From contig CATNEN010000002.1 of the NCBI GenBank assembly GCA_950097015.1, forward strand, positions 1,922,001 through 1,986,000: DNA of 64,000 nt, read 5' to 3'. Below, in pieces: positions 22,506 through 34,946 of this stretch. Made by a program: the position numbers and the translations under genes. Position 1 is the stretch's first letter. Each line of letters opens with the position of its first letter. This DNA is from Macrostomum hystrix. Lineage: Eukaryota; Platyhelminthes; Macrostomidae. Under the pieces are notes generated by a model. That model had not been told where the DNA came from. It made no database searches and worked only from the letters and a program-made list of their open reading frames with translations.

Positions 22506-23040
22506 GACTTAGTTAGTATCAAAATTGCGAATTAGTTATCAAAGTCATTGGGAAGAGATTTTTTGTAAATGTTAAATTCGCAGTTCAATGTCAGAGCTGG
22601 TTGTTGTCGAATTGTTTTTAAAAGGCTTGTTCTAAGTCAGACTATATATAGATTTGTGTTTGCTGCTTCTGCTGCTGCTTCTAATGCACTTTTGTAATGT
22701 AAGTCGCCTGACGCGGTCATTTTCAAGGGCGCTTTGTCATGACTCTGAGAGTCAAGGATTCAGACCCGACTGCATTCTCAATCAATGCCTGAGCCAACAC
22801 TCCCCCTCCCAGATGAAAGGCTTCACAGATTTCCCAAACTCCTCAGCATGCTCTCCTTCATCATCTTCTCTCCTCTCTCATCCTTCCTCGGCTGAGCAGT
22901 TCGGAAGCTTCTCTCCTTTTAGGCATAGAGGATTAGCGTTAATCCTAGTTGGTCAGCTGCAGCCGAGCCTATCCTAGAATGTGTCTCCGGACAATGCCCT
23001 GCTCTGCCTAATCCCAGCTTGTTTCTCTCGCTGCCATTTC
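22506..23040. other. 5' flank of SIDT, nothing firm
   Basis: No exon is recognisable. A weak tRNA-like stretch (CAAGGATTCAGACCCGACTG, about 22754-22774) might be another degraded SINE head on the plus strand. Confidence 0.3.
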
Positions 23041-23178
23041 AGCTGCTAGCACAGCCGTTGCCGGCTCTGCCAGTTCTGAGGCCTGCGGACTCGAGTGACT
23101 CAAAAAGACTAACGGAATAACTTACATTATAAAACTATTGAGTTTGAGTCCATCTCAACCAGGGGCCGGTCGAGCCTC

Positions 23179-26100
23179 ATGTCTATGGCTTTAACTGCCG
23201 ACCGTCGGCCATTGTGCCTGTCGGTAAAGTGGCAAATAATCTTCTTCAACTCGCTGTTCTTGTTGGTCGCTTTAGCTAGTGCCGATCCGAAACGCGAAGT
23301 GATCACGGCCCAGTTCAATACCACCTACAAGAATAACGTCTCCAGCACTTCAGAGTTTGTCTTCATCTACACCTACAGCGAGGTTGTTGGCCTGACCCAG
23401 GCAGTCCGGCTTTCCATTGTTAGCGAGAACGCCAGTCCGGACTATCCGGTGCTTGTGGTTGCTAGGCAACAACGCGAAATTGTTTCTTGGCGATTGCCTC
23501 TGTTTTATGCCAGCGAGGACAAAGAGTATCCTTACTATATTGCGTCGCGGACCCTCTGCCCCACGCTGCCCCTTGGTGGCAGGGTGCAAGGCCAGAATCA
23601 CTCAATCTTTGTTGAGGTCACCACCCAGAACACCAACTTGACTTCTTTCGCATTGAATGCGACAATAGTGCCAAACTTTCAGCTCTACCTTGGCTCGAAT
23701 GGCGGCGTTAGTGACGTCCAGGTCTCGCCCTCCCAGCCGAAGTATTACAAATTCGAATTCCCAGCTAATATCTCATCTGTGCAGGTGCGCATGGTGTCTG
23801 ATGACATGCTGTGCATGCGAGTCTCCGTACAGGCTGTCAACTGTCCGGTTTATGATCTGGCGAGGAATGTGGAATTCACTGGCATTAGGCAGACGGCGTC
23901 CAAGAAGGCCAGCCTGAGTGTCACCACCAGCGACCCGGCTTTGGGTGCCGCTAGAGCCTTCTACATCGTCCTAGTTGTCTATCCGACTGACGAAAATTGC
24001 CGGCCAAACATCCCATCCCAGCTAGTGCCGTCCAATCCCGGTAAGCACGGCCAGGAGCTGTATCGCCGAACTAAACACTTGAACATCACAGTTGTGCCCT
24101 CCTTGGGCATCAACGAATACTTCCTGCCAGTGTTTGGCACCATCTTCTTCTTTTTATTGTTCTACGTGGCCGCTTTCATTATCGCACTGCTGCACCATAC
24201 TTATGAGACGCGGCGTCTGATATCTCGTGGCGGCGCCAATGTTGGTGCCCCAGCTGATTTCACCGGCGCTCCGGTCGATGACAATCCAGAATCGCCGCTT
24301 CGATGTCGGGGCGGCGAAGCCGACGATACGTTTGACGCCGATTCGCAGCCGCGTAATTATTTAGCAGTCGGCGAGACTCAATCTTTGAGAACGGCAACTA
24401 TGTCGACGACAACTACGTCAGTTTCAACGCCGCGGAATGCTCTGCAGTGTTCGATGAGCTTGGTGGAACCGGCTGAAAATTCGAACTCGGCTATACCGAC
24501 GAATGCCGCGTTAGCGTCGACATCAGCCGCTTCGGCTACTGTTGGCATCGGCACTGGCACAGGTGACGATGGCGGCTTCGTCGACTTGTCGGTCGAGGCC
24601 AACCAGGAGAAGGAGATCTTTCGCCTGCGGAAGGACATGACCGTCAGGGACTTGTCGCGGAAGCCTCCTAATAGACTGCGCAAGAAGTACAAATTGTACT
24701 ATTGGTACCTCATCATCATATCCATATTCTACTGCCTGCCGGTCATTCAACTGGTTCTCACCTATCAGAAGGTGTTAAACATCAGTGGCGATGAGGATAT
24801 GTGCTATTACAACTTCGATTGCGCCCACACTCTGGGAGTAATCTCCTCATTCAACAATGTCTTCTCCAACATCAGCTACGTGCTGCTTGGCTTACTGTTC
24901 TTGTTGCTATGCTGGCGGCGCGATCTGTTGCACCAGAATCTGGTGCGCCGGGATCCCAGGGCTGGCCAGTACGGCATTCCCCATCACTACGGACTGTACT
25001 ACGCCATCGGCATTGCCCTGATCATGGAGGGCGTTCTATCTGGCTGCTATCACATCTGTCCCAGCTATAATAACTTTCAATTTGATACGGCCTTCATGTA
25101 CATGCTGTCCGGCTTGTGCATGCTCAAGATCTACCAGACCAGGTGAGTTTTCGAGTGACCGCTGAATGAAATCGCTAGAAATATTGGGTGAGATTTTGTA
25201 GAAATCTCTGGGTGAGATTTTGTAGAAATCTCTGGGTGAGATTTTGTAGAAATCTCTGGGTGAGATTTTGTAGAAATCTCTGGGTGAGATTTTGTAGAAA
25301 TCTCTGGGTGAGATTTTGTAGAAATCTCTGGGTGAGATTTTGTAGAAATCTCTGGGTGAGATTTTGTGGAAATCTCTGGGTGAGATTTTTTAGAAATCTC
25401 TGGGTCTCTGGGATATCATATATCATTAAGGAAACTATATCTCATGGTGAGATTACTAGATGCTGAAAACTACATTCCCTAATCCCCTGCGCTTATCCAC
25501 CAGACACCCTGACGTGAACGCCTCGGCCCACATGTCCTACATGGCTCTAGCCATCATCATATTCACTGGCCTATTGGGTGTATTCTACAGCAAGGAGAGC
25601 ACCACATTCTACACCTTGTTCTGCATCCTAGTCATCGTCACCAGCATCTTGCTAACCCTGGAAGTCTATTACGTTGGCCGTTGGAAGATGAATGCTGGCC
25701 GTCTGAAACGCCTCTACCTGCTGATTCGCACCGACGGCCTGTCCTGCTTTCGACCTCAGCGTCGAGATCGCCTAGTCCTGCTAGTGGTTGCCAACTCCGT
25801 CAACTGGTCCATCGGGTTGTACGGCGCTTTCAAACGACCCGAGGATTTCAGCACCTTCATGCTGAGCATACTCATGGTCAATATGATGATGTACTTTGTG
25901 TTCTACATCATCATGAAGCTGAGAAACGGAGAACGCCTGGCATTCACTCCCGTGGCCTTCACCCTGCTGGACATTGCTGCCTGGGCAGGCGCCGGCTACT
26001 TCTTCTTGAAGAGTCCAACAAACTGGGAGGATAGCGCCAGCGGTTCGCGAATCAGAAATCAGCAGTGCATTCTGGTCGACTTCTATGATGTACACGATGT

Positions 26101-26206
26101 CTGGCACTTCCTATCAGCCGTAGCCATGTTCTTTGGCTTCATGATTATCCTCACAATGGATGACGACCTAGCTTATGTCAGGCGCGATAGGATTCGCGTG
26201 TTCTGA
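23179..26206 (+). CDS. SID-1 / SIDT family multipass membrane protein (2 coding exons)
   Basis: CDS = join(23179..25142, 25504..26206), 888 aa; the intron splits an Arg codon (AG^A). SID-1/SIDT proteins are dsRNA- and cholesterol-associated transporters of the plasma membrane and endolysosome. Layout: hydrophobic signal peptide (residues ~17-35), extracellular beta-rich domain with many N-glycosylation sites and the family phrase CPVYDLARNVEFTGI, first transmembrane segment (~314-338), low-complexity cytoplasmic loop (~340-500), then the multi-TM core. Conserved core motifs are FSNISYVLLGLLFLL, HYGLYYAIGIALIMEGVLSG followed by CYHICP, FQFD, HPDVNASAHMSYM and HDVWHFLS. The Ser/His/Asp plus HxxxH set matches the CREST-type metal-site residues known in SIDT proteins. 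The start is the first in-frame ATG, 136 nt past a 3' splice-like gccatttcag (ends 23042). Two exons is very few for this family. SIDT1 versus SIDT2 orthology cannot be assigned here. Confidence 0.95.
25187..25411 (+). repeat. Minisatellite filling the SIDT intron
   Basis: About nine to ten nearly perfect copies of a 24 bp unit with the core GTGAGATTTTGTAGAAATCT, starting 44 nt after the donor and ending 92 nt before the acceptor. Each unit is GG-GTGAGATTT, close to the real donor (AG-GTGAGTTTT). It also contains the hairpin GAGATTT-TGTAG-AAATCTC. The array stays open in more than one frame, but retaining the 361 bp intron would shift the frame. Confidence 0.97.
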
Positions 26207-26235
26207 CACAACCTGACAGCAATATGCTGGTCTGT

Positions 26236-26890
26236 TTTCTAGTTACTGTCATTCTGTGTCTGTTTTATGAATACTATCATTCTGTTTGTTTTTCTGTTTT
26301 ATGATTAGTGTCATTCTGTCTGTCTGTCTTCTTTCCAGTTGCTGTCATTCTGTCTGTCTGTTTGTCTGTTTTCCAGTTGCTGTCATTCTGTCTGTCTGTC
26401 TTCTTTCCATTTGCTGTCATTCTGTCTGTCTGTTTGTCTGTTTTCCAGTTGCTGTCATTCTGTCTGCCTGTTTGTCTGTTTGCTGTCATTCTGTGTCTGT
26501 TTTATGAATACTATCATTCTGTTTGTTTTTCTGTTTTATGATTAGTGTCATTCTGTCTGTCCGTCTTCTTTCCAGTTGCTGTCATTCTGTCTGTCTGTTT
26601 TCCAGTTGCTGTCATTCTGTCTGCCTGTTTATCTGTTTTCCAGTTGCTGTCATTATGGCTGCCTGTTTGTCTGTTTTCCAGTTGCTGTCATTCTCTCTGT
26701 TTTCAGTTGCTGTAATTCTGTCGGTTTGTCTGTTTTCCATTTGCTGTTATTCTGTCTGTTTGTCTGCTTTCCAGTTGCTGTCATTTTGTCTGTTTGCCTG
26801 TTTTCCAGTTGCTGTCATTCTGTCTGTTTCATATTTTGTTTCTCTTGGCACCTGTTTTCTGTTTTTTTTTCTTTTCTGTCATTCTGTTCG
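26236..26890 (+). repeat. Minisatellite immediately downstream of SIDT
   Basis: Units of TGTCATTCTGTCTGTCTG with TTTGTCTGTTTTCCAGTTGC, about 30-38 bp, beginning some 30 nt after the stop codon and so probably within the 3' UTR. A segment of ~240 bp is itself duplicated (26251 onward and 26489 onward). Pyrimidine-rich units end in TTTTCCAG, which resembles a 3' splice site. Confidence 0.9.
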
Positions 26891-28244
26891 TTTTTCTGTG
26901 TGACTTATTTTGTCTTTCCGTCTGATTGTTTTTCTGGGTGTTTCTGGATCCGTCAGTTTTCTGTCTGTTGTTAAACAAAAAACTCGCTGTAATTGAGTCT
27001 GTGATTCAGAAATTATTTTCATTAATTTAATTACTCAAGTCAGGTGTTGACAGTTCGATTGAAGGTAAATCTAAATATAGTATTTTTTTTAATAAACTGT
27101 CAACCTGCGGGTCCGCACATCCGGGTTTTATATCTGATCTGATCACGTGACTTCTCATCTGATTGTCTATTCTCATTAATTCTAGAATCAATCTTCCCTG
27201 CACAGCCTCTGTCACGATTTGTTACAATATAAATTTAGTCAGTAGGCTTGGTCAGTGTCCGCTAGCTTCCATAAACTAGTGGCTGCAAAGTATTTTATGT
27301 TCTTTAACTCGTGTCGTCTTGTTTTTTGCACTAATTTAATTGCAAATAATTGCACTAATTTAAGGCGGCACTAATGTACTTTTATGCCGCTGCGTCAAGC
27401 TTTTTGAAGCTTTTAATTTTTATACTATTTCTCTAAATAAAAACTGCAATAAAAAGTTTTCTGCGTCCATTATCAAATAATACTACTCTTGTAGTGTCTG
27501 GGCAGTAGTCTAGTTTGCGCGTTTTTCTATTAGTCTGCCTGAGATATATTTTTCCTGCTTTGAAATATTCAGAATTTGCTGTCTTTCTTGTCAAAAAAGC
27601 CTCTCTGATTTTTTATTCATATTTCATCACACGTTTAGACGTTTGTTACTTCTAAAATGAAGTCCAATTAGGATCTGAAGGGAAATTAGAAAAATAATCT
27701 AAAATATCAGTAATTATTTATTTTGTGTCGGTACGTCCAATTTGTTTCTTTAAATCGGACGCACTCAAGTGGACCTGTTGTAAATTTCTGAGTTGATCGC
27801 TAAATAAAAAATATTTGTTTTAGTTTGTTCAGGACTTCAAATTTAGGTAATGCGCTATTGTACGAGTAATTGATTGACATCTTGTTCTGTTCTGCAATCG
27901 CCATGGAGACAAAATCATAAATTTTTCATCATTATTTTATTATCACATTTTCTGCCCACTAGCAGCCGCAACGAAAGCAAGTATTTTTGTTTCTTTTAAT
28001 TTTGTTGTGAATTGTTGTTAGTGTGTGCAAGCATCTGTTATCAATATTTTGTATCTTTTCAATGTGCACCTGTTGATCAATCATGTTATTCTTGTTGTAG
28101 TTCAATATATACACGCAAGTATACATACTAAAGCTGTAAAACAACTAGATATCATGCCTTATGAACTCATATTAGTTCTGTGAAGATTGTTTTTTGTTGT
28201 AAATACTGAACAGGAATACTGTACGGCATTTGTATCTACCGCTA
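26891..28244. other. Intergenic stretch, nothing recognised
   Basis: AT-rich. No exon, tRNA or transposon end was identified on either strand. Confidence 0.4.
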
Positions 28245-28249
28245 CCACT

Positions 28250-29755
28250 GTAGATAATCCTTTGGGGTATTCCTAGATAATCCTTTGGGGTATTCATAGA
28301 TAATCCTTTGTGTATTCATAGATAATCCTTTGGAGTATTCGTAGATAATCCTTTGGGGTATTCCTAGATAATCCTTTGGGGTATTCCTAGATAATCCTTT
28401 GTGGTATTCATAGATAATCCTTTGTGTATTCATAGATAATCCTTTGGAGTATTCGTAGATAATCCTTTGTGTATTCTTAGATAATCCTTTATGTATTCTT
28501 AGATAATCCTTTGTGTATTCATAGATAATCCTTTGGAGTATTCGTAGATAATCCTTTGTGTATTCTTAGATAATCCTTTATGTATTCTCAGATAATCCTT
28601 TGTGGTATTCGTAGATAATCCTTTATGTATTCTTAGATAATCCTTTGTGGTATTCTTAGATAATCCTTTGTGGTATTCGTAGATAATCCTTTATGTATTC
28701 TTAGATAATCCTTTGTGGTATTCGTAGATAATCCTTTGGGGTATTCCTAGATAATCCTTTATGTATTCTTAGATAATCCTTTATGTATTCTTAGATAATC
28801 CTTTGTGGTATTCGTAGATAATCCTTTATGTATTTTTAGATAATCCTTTGTGGTATTCGTAGATAATCCTTTGGGGTATTCCTAGATAATCCTTTGGGGT
28901 ATTCCTAGATAATCCTTTGTGTATTCCTAGATAATCCTTTGTGTATTCGTAGATAATCCTTTGTGTATTCATAGATAATTCTTTGTGTATTCATAGATAA
29001 TCCTTTGGAGTATTCGTAGATAATCCTTTATGTATTCTTAGATAATCCTTTGTGGTATTCGTAGATAATCCTTTGGGGTATTCCTAGATAATCCTTTATG
29101 TATTCTTAGATAATCCTTTATGTATTCTTAGATAATCCTTTGTGGTATTCGTAGATAATCCTTTATGTATTCTTAGATAATCCTTTATGTATTCGTAGAT
29201 AATCCTTTGTGGTATTCGTAGATAATCCTTTATGTATTCTTAGATAATCCTTTATGTATTCTTAGATAATCCTTTGTGGTATTCGTAGATAATCCTTTAT
29301 GTATTCTTAGATAATCCTTTGTGGTATTCGTAGATAATCCTTTATGTATTCTTAGATAATCCTTTATGTATTCTTAGATAATCCTTTGGGGTATTCCTAG
29401 ATAATCCTTTGGGGTATTCCTAGATAATCCTTTGTGTATTCCTAGATAATCCTTTGTGTATTCATAGATAATCCTTTGGGGTATTCGTAGATAATCCTTT
29501 AGGGTATTCGTCGATAATCCTTTGGGGTATTCGTAGATAATCCTTTGGGGTATTCGTCGATAATCGTTTGGGGTATTCGTAGATAATCCTTTGGGGTATT
29601 CATAGATAATCCTTTGGGGTATTCGTAGATAATCCTTTGGGGTATTCGTCGATAATCCTTTGGGGTATTCGTAGATAATCCTTTGGGGTATTCGTCGATA
29701 ATCCTTTGGGGTATTCGTAGATAATCCTTTGGGGTATTCATAGATAATCCTTCTG
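28250..29755 (+). repeat. Minisatellite upstream of TXNDC9
   Basis: About 65 copies of a 22-23 bp unit with the core TAGATAATCCTTTGGGGTAT and variants (GTGTATT, ATGTATT, GTCGATAAT). The last ~250 bp are the most homogeneous and include the GTCGATAAT variant, alternating with GTAGATAAT. It ends about 120 nt before the candidate 3' splice site of TXNDC9. Confidence 0.97.
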
Positions 29756-29941
29756 GGAAGTTTGTCGATAATCCTATAATGAATTAGTAGATCATATTAA
29801 TTGGACATTTGTGAATAATCGAATTCTAGGATAAATTTTGCTATTTTTTAAGCATTTTCACATGTAAACTTTCAGCTGTAATTGATAAGCTTAGAAGCTG
29901 TCAATCAATCAGTCGATTAACTAACCTATCCAAGGCTAAGC

Positions 29942-30622
29942 ATGGATGCGGGCAAGGTGCTCGAGTCGCAGCTGATGAAGGCTGCCCAGGTGATTGAGGA
30001 GCGGCTGGATTCTCAGATTGAGCGCCTGGACAACCTCAAGGAAGACGATATCGAGCAGCTGAGAGAGCGGCGGCTGCGCCAGATGAAGGAGCAGGCCAAG
30101 CAGAGAGACGAATGGATGGCCCTCGGTCACGGCCGCTACTTTGAAATCTCAAACGAGAAAGAATTCTTTGAAGAGGGCAAGCGCAGTAAGAATCTGGTTT
30201 GCCATTTCTATCGGGACAGCACGTTTCGCTGCAAGATCTTTGACAAGCACCTGGCTATTCTAGCCCAGCGACACGTTGAATGCAAGTTTATCAAACTGTC
30301 CGTGGACAAGGCGCCGTTTCTCACCCAACGATTGAAGATTCGCGTTATTCCAACTCTGTGCATTGTGCGCGAGGAGAAGACCAAGGATTATGTGGTGGGA
30401 TTTGAGGATCTGGGCGGTCGGGACGATTTCAGTATGGAGATGCTGGAATGGCGCCTCGGCAGATCTGAGGTGATTGACTACAAAGGTGACCTGATGAATC
30501 CACCGGACCAGACCAGGAGCGCCGGCGCCTCCGCGTCCATCTTGGGCGCCGGAGGTCAAAAGAAGAAGACGGTGCGCGGCGGCGGCGGAGATGGCGACTC
30601 CTCCGATGAGGACGATTGGTAA
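29942..30622 (+). CDS. TXNDC9: TXNDC9 homologue (phosducin-like thioredoxin-fold protein), single exon
   Basis: 226 aa, the same length as the human protein. TXNDC9/PHLP3-type proteins bind the cytosolic chaperonin CCT and modulate folding of actin and tubulin. The N-terminal ~60 residues form an acidic helical region (VLESQLMKAAQVIEERLDS). The thioredoxin-like domain spans ~70-190 with the family phrases GHGRYFEIS, VCHFYRDSTFRCKIFDKHLA, VDKAPFLTQRLKIRVIPTL and DYVVGFEDLGGRDDF. There is no CxxC pair, as expected for this redox-inactive branch. The C-terminus is low-complexity and acidic (SSDEDDW), also typical. No intron interrupts the frame. A 3' splice-like aaactttcag ends at 29875, 66 nt before the ATG. 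Codon use is GC-rich against AT-rich flanks. Confidence 0.96.
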   Translation: MDAGKVLESQLMKAAQVIEERLDSQIERLDNLKEDDIEQLRERRLRQMKEQAKQRDEWMALGHGRYFEISNEKEFFEEGKRSKNLVCHFYRDSTFRCKIFDKHLAILAQRHVECKFIKLSVDKAPFLTQRLKIRVIPTLCIVREEKTKDYVVGFEDLGGRDDFSMEMLEWRLGRSEVIDYKGDLMNPPDQTRSAGASASILGAGGQKKKTVRGGGGDGDSSDEDDW

Positions 30623-30744
30623 AAATCGATGATTGATTGATTTCAAGTTAACACTCATTGATTTTCTACTGTTTTTGTGCTCGCCTTTTTATTTCGTAAG
30701 TTTGGAAGTCTACTTTTTTAATTCAGGTTAAACGATTAGTCTAG

Positions 30745-33230
30745 ATAGATTATCGATCGGTTTACTGTCAGATTATCGATCGGTTTACTATCAGATTATC
30801 GATCGGTTTACTGACAGATTATCGATCGGTTTCATGACATATTATTGAACGGCTTACTGTCAGATTATAAATCGCTTTACTACAGATTATCGATCGGTTT
30901 ACTGACAGATTATCGATCTGTTTACTGACAGATTATCGATCTGTTTACTGACAGATTATCGATCGGTTTACTGACAGATTATCGATCTGTTTACTGACAG
31001 ATTATCGATCTGTTTACTGACAGATTATCGATCTGTTTACTGACTGACTGTCGGTCTGTTTACTGACAGATTATCAATCGGTTTACTGACAGATAATCGA
31101 TCGGTTTACTGACAGATTATTGATCGGTTTACTGACAGATTATCGATCTGTTTACTGACAGATTATCGATCTGTTTACTGACAGATTATCGATCTGTTTA
31201 CTGACTGACTGTCGGTCTGTTTACTGACAGATTATCGATCTGTTTACTGACAGATTATCGATCTGTTTACTGACAGATTATCGATCGGTTTACTGACAGA
31301 TTATCGATCTGTTTACTGACAGATTATCGATCTGTTTACTGACAGATTATCGATCTGTTTACTGACAGATTATCGATCTGTTTACTGACAGATTATCGAT
31401 CTGTTTACTGACTGACTGTCGGTCTGTTTACTGACAGATTATCAATCGGTTTACTGACAGATAATCGATCGGTTTACTGACAGATTATTGATCGGTTTAC
31501 TGACAGATTATCGATCTGTTTACTGACAGATTATCGATCTGTTTACTGACAGATTATCGATCTGTTTACTGACTGACTGTCGGTCTGTTTACTGACAGAT
31601 TATCGATCTGTTTACTGACAGATTATCGATCTGTTTACTGACAGATTATCGATCGGTTTACTGACAGATTATCGATCTGTTTACTGACAGATTATCGATC
31701 TGTTTACTGACAGATTATCAATCGGTTTACTGACAGATAATCGATCGGTTTACTGACAGATTATCGATCGGTTTACTGACAGATTATCGATCTGTTTACT
31801 GACAGATTATCGATCTGTTTACTGACAGATTATCGATCGGTTTACTGACAGATTATCGATCTGTTTACTGACAGATTATCGATCTGTTTACTGACAGATT
31901 ATCAATCGGTTTACTGACAGATAATCGATCGGTTTACTGACAGATTATTGATCGGTTTACTGACAGATTATCGATCTGTTTACTGACAGATTATCGATCT
32001 GTTTACTGACAGATTATCAATCGGTTTACTGACAGATAATCGATCGGTTTACTGACAGATTATTGATCGGTTTACTGACAGATTATCGATCTGTTTACTG
32101 ACAGATTATCGATCTGTTTACTGACAGATTATCGATCTGTTTACTGACTGACTGTCGGTCTGTTTACTGACAGATTATCGATCTGTTTACTGACAGATTA
32201 TCGATCTGTTTACTGACAGATTATCGATCGGTTTACTGACAGATTATCGATCTGTTTACTGACAGATTATCGATCTGTTTACTGACAGATTATCAATCGG
32301 TTTACTGACAGATAATCGATCGGTTTACTGACAGATTATCGATCGGTTTACTGACAGATTATCGATCTGTTTACTGACAGATTATCGATCTGTTTACTGA
32401 CAGATTATCGATCTGTTTACTGACTGACTGTCGGTCTGTTTACTGACAGATTATCGATCTGTTTACTGACAGATTATCGATCTGTTTACTGACTGACTGT
32501 CGGTCTGTTTACTGACAGATTATCGATCTGTTTACTGACAGATTATCGATCTGTTTACTGACAGATTATCGATCGGTTTACTGACAGATTATCGATCTGT
32601 TTACTGAGAGATTATCGATCTGTTTACTGACAGATTATCAATCGGTTTACTGACAGATAATCGATCGGTTTACTGACAGATTATCGATCGGTTTACTGAC
32701 AGATTATCGATCTGTTTACTGACAGATTATCGATCTGTTTACTGACAGATTATCGATCGGTTTACTGACAGATTATCGATCTGTTTACTGACTGACTGTC
32801 GGTCTGTTTACTGACAGATTATCGATCTGTTTACTGACAGATTATCGATCTGTTTACTGACTGACTGTCGGTCTGTTTACTGACAGATTATCGATCTGTT
32901 TACTGACAGATTATCGATCTGTTTACTGACAGATTATCGATCGGTTTACTGACAGATTATCGATCTGTTTACTGACAGATTATCGATCTGTTTACTGACA
33001 GATTATCAATCGGTTTACTGACAGATAATCGATCGGTTTACTGACAGATTATCGATCGGTTTACTGACAGATTATCGATCTGTTTACTGACAGATTATCG
33101 ATCTGTTTACTGACAGATTATCGATCTGTTTACTGACTGACTGTCGGTCTGTTTACTGACAGATTATCGATCTGTTTACTGACAGATTATCGATCAATTT
33201 ACTGACTGTTTATCGATCGGTTTGTTCGTC
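30745..33230 (+). repeat. 2.5 kb minisatellite downstream of TXNDC9
   Basis: About 108 copies of a 23 bp unit with the core GACAGATTATCGATCTGTTT, starting ~120 nt after the stop codon. The main unit contains the inverted repeat ACAGAT-TATCG-ATCTGT. Variants (GATCGG, AATCGG, GACTGACTGTCGGTCTG) recur in the same order in blocks, indicating multimer duplication. No coding potential. Confidence 0.97.
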
Positions 33231-34220
33231 GATTATCGATTAGTTTTTTATTGCTTTATTAATTGATTGTGATCGGTTATTTAGTGTATTTGTTTGTTGG
33301 TTTTGTTTTTTAATTCTTTGTGATTGATTCATGCAATTGAATTATTGATTTTCCTATTCGCTCGCCAATTCCCGTCCATGAATTTTGGCATGCAGGCTTC
33401 TCTTTTAGGGAAAAATCCAATGAACAGCTTTTTAGGGATATCAAAATAAAAAAGATAGCATGAAGTCCGTGCTTTAATATTTCTTGCTTTTTTCTTTGTT
33501 TTTCTTAATCGATCAACGGCAATTCACTAATTTACTCTACCTTTTTTTCTTTTGCTTTCATTTTGTTAGTAGTATGTGTCGTGTGTTTCTTTTTAAAAAT
33601 AATTCCATTTTTTTCTGCTGCTTTCCTATGTGTGCGACTATTAGCCAGCTTGTTTTATTTGTCTTTGTTTTAAAATTCAGCAAAAAGTACTATTATGCTT
33701 ACTAACAGTAGAGTAGTTAAATTTTCTAACCCAAATTAATTTTAGTAATTTTCAGAAAAATTGGCTGGCTATATTTTCTGTCAAGTTTTTTCTAACAGCA
33801 CCCAATTACTTCTCCGTGTGATGCTGCTGCTGCCACATTTGCTGCCTTAAGTAAATGATTTCTTTAATACACATGTCTGTACTGTAGCCATTTCACTTGC
33901 TTGCTTGGGCAGTTGGCCTTTGTTTGAGTTATCATGCACTTTTGACACAAATGTAATTATATTTTCTTGTTTTTTATTAGCTACTCTCTTTTTTTAAGCT
34001 CTGCTGTTTTCACTTCTTTATTGTGTTAAAACAATAGGGAAAATACTTTTAGTAAGTAAAACTTTCCTAGCTTATCTGTTTCCAATAATCCTAAACATCT
34101 TTATGGTCTATAAAACTCCTTGATGAAACAGAGATATTTATGCAATTTTTAGAGTGCTGCCAGTCAGCGCAGTTTATTAAGGATTCGGTTTAAAAATTAA
34201 CAAAAATTGCAACAAAACAT
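33231..34220. other. AT-rich stretch, nothing recognised
   Basis: Open frames such as 33484-33705 are AT-rich and hydrophobic without motifs and were not accepted. Confidence 0.4.
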
Positions 34221-34221
34221 G

Positions 34222-34808
34222 TAGCTAGAATCGCAGCAAGATCAGTTAACTAGAATCGCAGCAAGATCAGTTAACTAGAATCGCAGCACGATCAGTTAAC
34301 TAGAATCGCAGCAAGATCAGTTAACTAGAATCGCAGCAAGATCAGTTAACTAGAATCGCAGCAAGATTCATAGCTAGAATCGCAGCAAAATCAGTTTACT
34401 AGAACCCAGCAAGGTCAGGTAACTAGAATCGCAGCAAGGTCATTAATTAGAATCGTAGTTAGAGCCGTGATTAGAATCGCAGCAAAATCCAAAGCTGTAA
34501 TCGCAGCAAGATAATTCATTAGAATCGTAGCAAGATCAGTTAACTAGAATCGCAGCAAGATCGGTTAACTAGAATCGCAGCAGGAGCAGTTAGCTAGAAT
34601 CGTAGCAAGATCTGTTAACTAGAATCGCAGCAAGATCAGTTAACTAGAATCGCAGCAAGATAAGTTAACAATAGAATCGCAGCATGATCCGCGATTAGAA
34701 TCGCACAAAGGTCTGTAGCTAGAATCGCAGCAAGATAAGTTAACAATAGAATCGCAGCAAGATCCGCGATTAGAATCGCACAAAGGTCTGTAGCTAGAAT
34801 CGCAGCAG
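34222..34808 (+). repeat. Minisatellite upstream of CLPTM1L
   Basis: About 25 copies of a 22 bp unit with the core CTAGAATCGCAGCAAGATCA, with many variants (TTAACTAG, ATAGCTAG, CGCGATTAG). A longer block containing AAGTTAACAATAGAATCGCA occurs twice (from about 34661 and 34736). It ends about 60 nt before the candidate 3' splice site preceding the CLPTM1L start. Confidence 0.93.
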
Positions 34809-34946
34809 GAAGCGACAGAGTTTTACTATTAAGACCTGAGTTAATAAATCCGAATTTAATAAATTTTCAGTCGAGTCTTTCTTCTAGTCGTTGCTTAGGT
34901 AAATAATTACACCAGGATCAATTAACTGGTGATTTGCGAGTCAGTC

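Noticed and set aside
22690-22790. Another tRNA-like head on the plus strand (CAAGGATTCAGACCCGAC)
   Set aside because: The B box match is weak and no shared body or second copy was found.
25175-25466. A ~90-residue repeat peptide from the SIDT intron, possibly a retained-intron isoform
   Set aside because: Retention of the 361 bp intron would shift the frame of the second exon, and the reading frame of exon 1 would leave the family sequence.
34929-34946. Six-codon N-terminal extension of CLPTM1L from a GTG
   Set aside because: The first true ATG is at 34947 and gives a normal family N-terminus.
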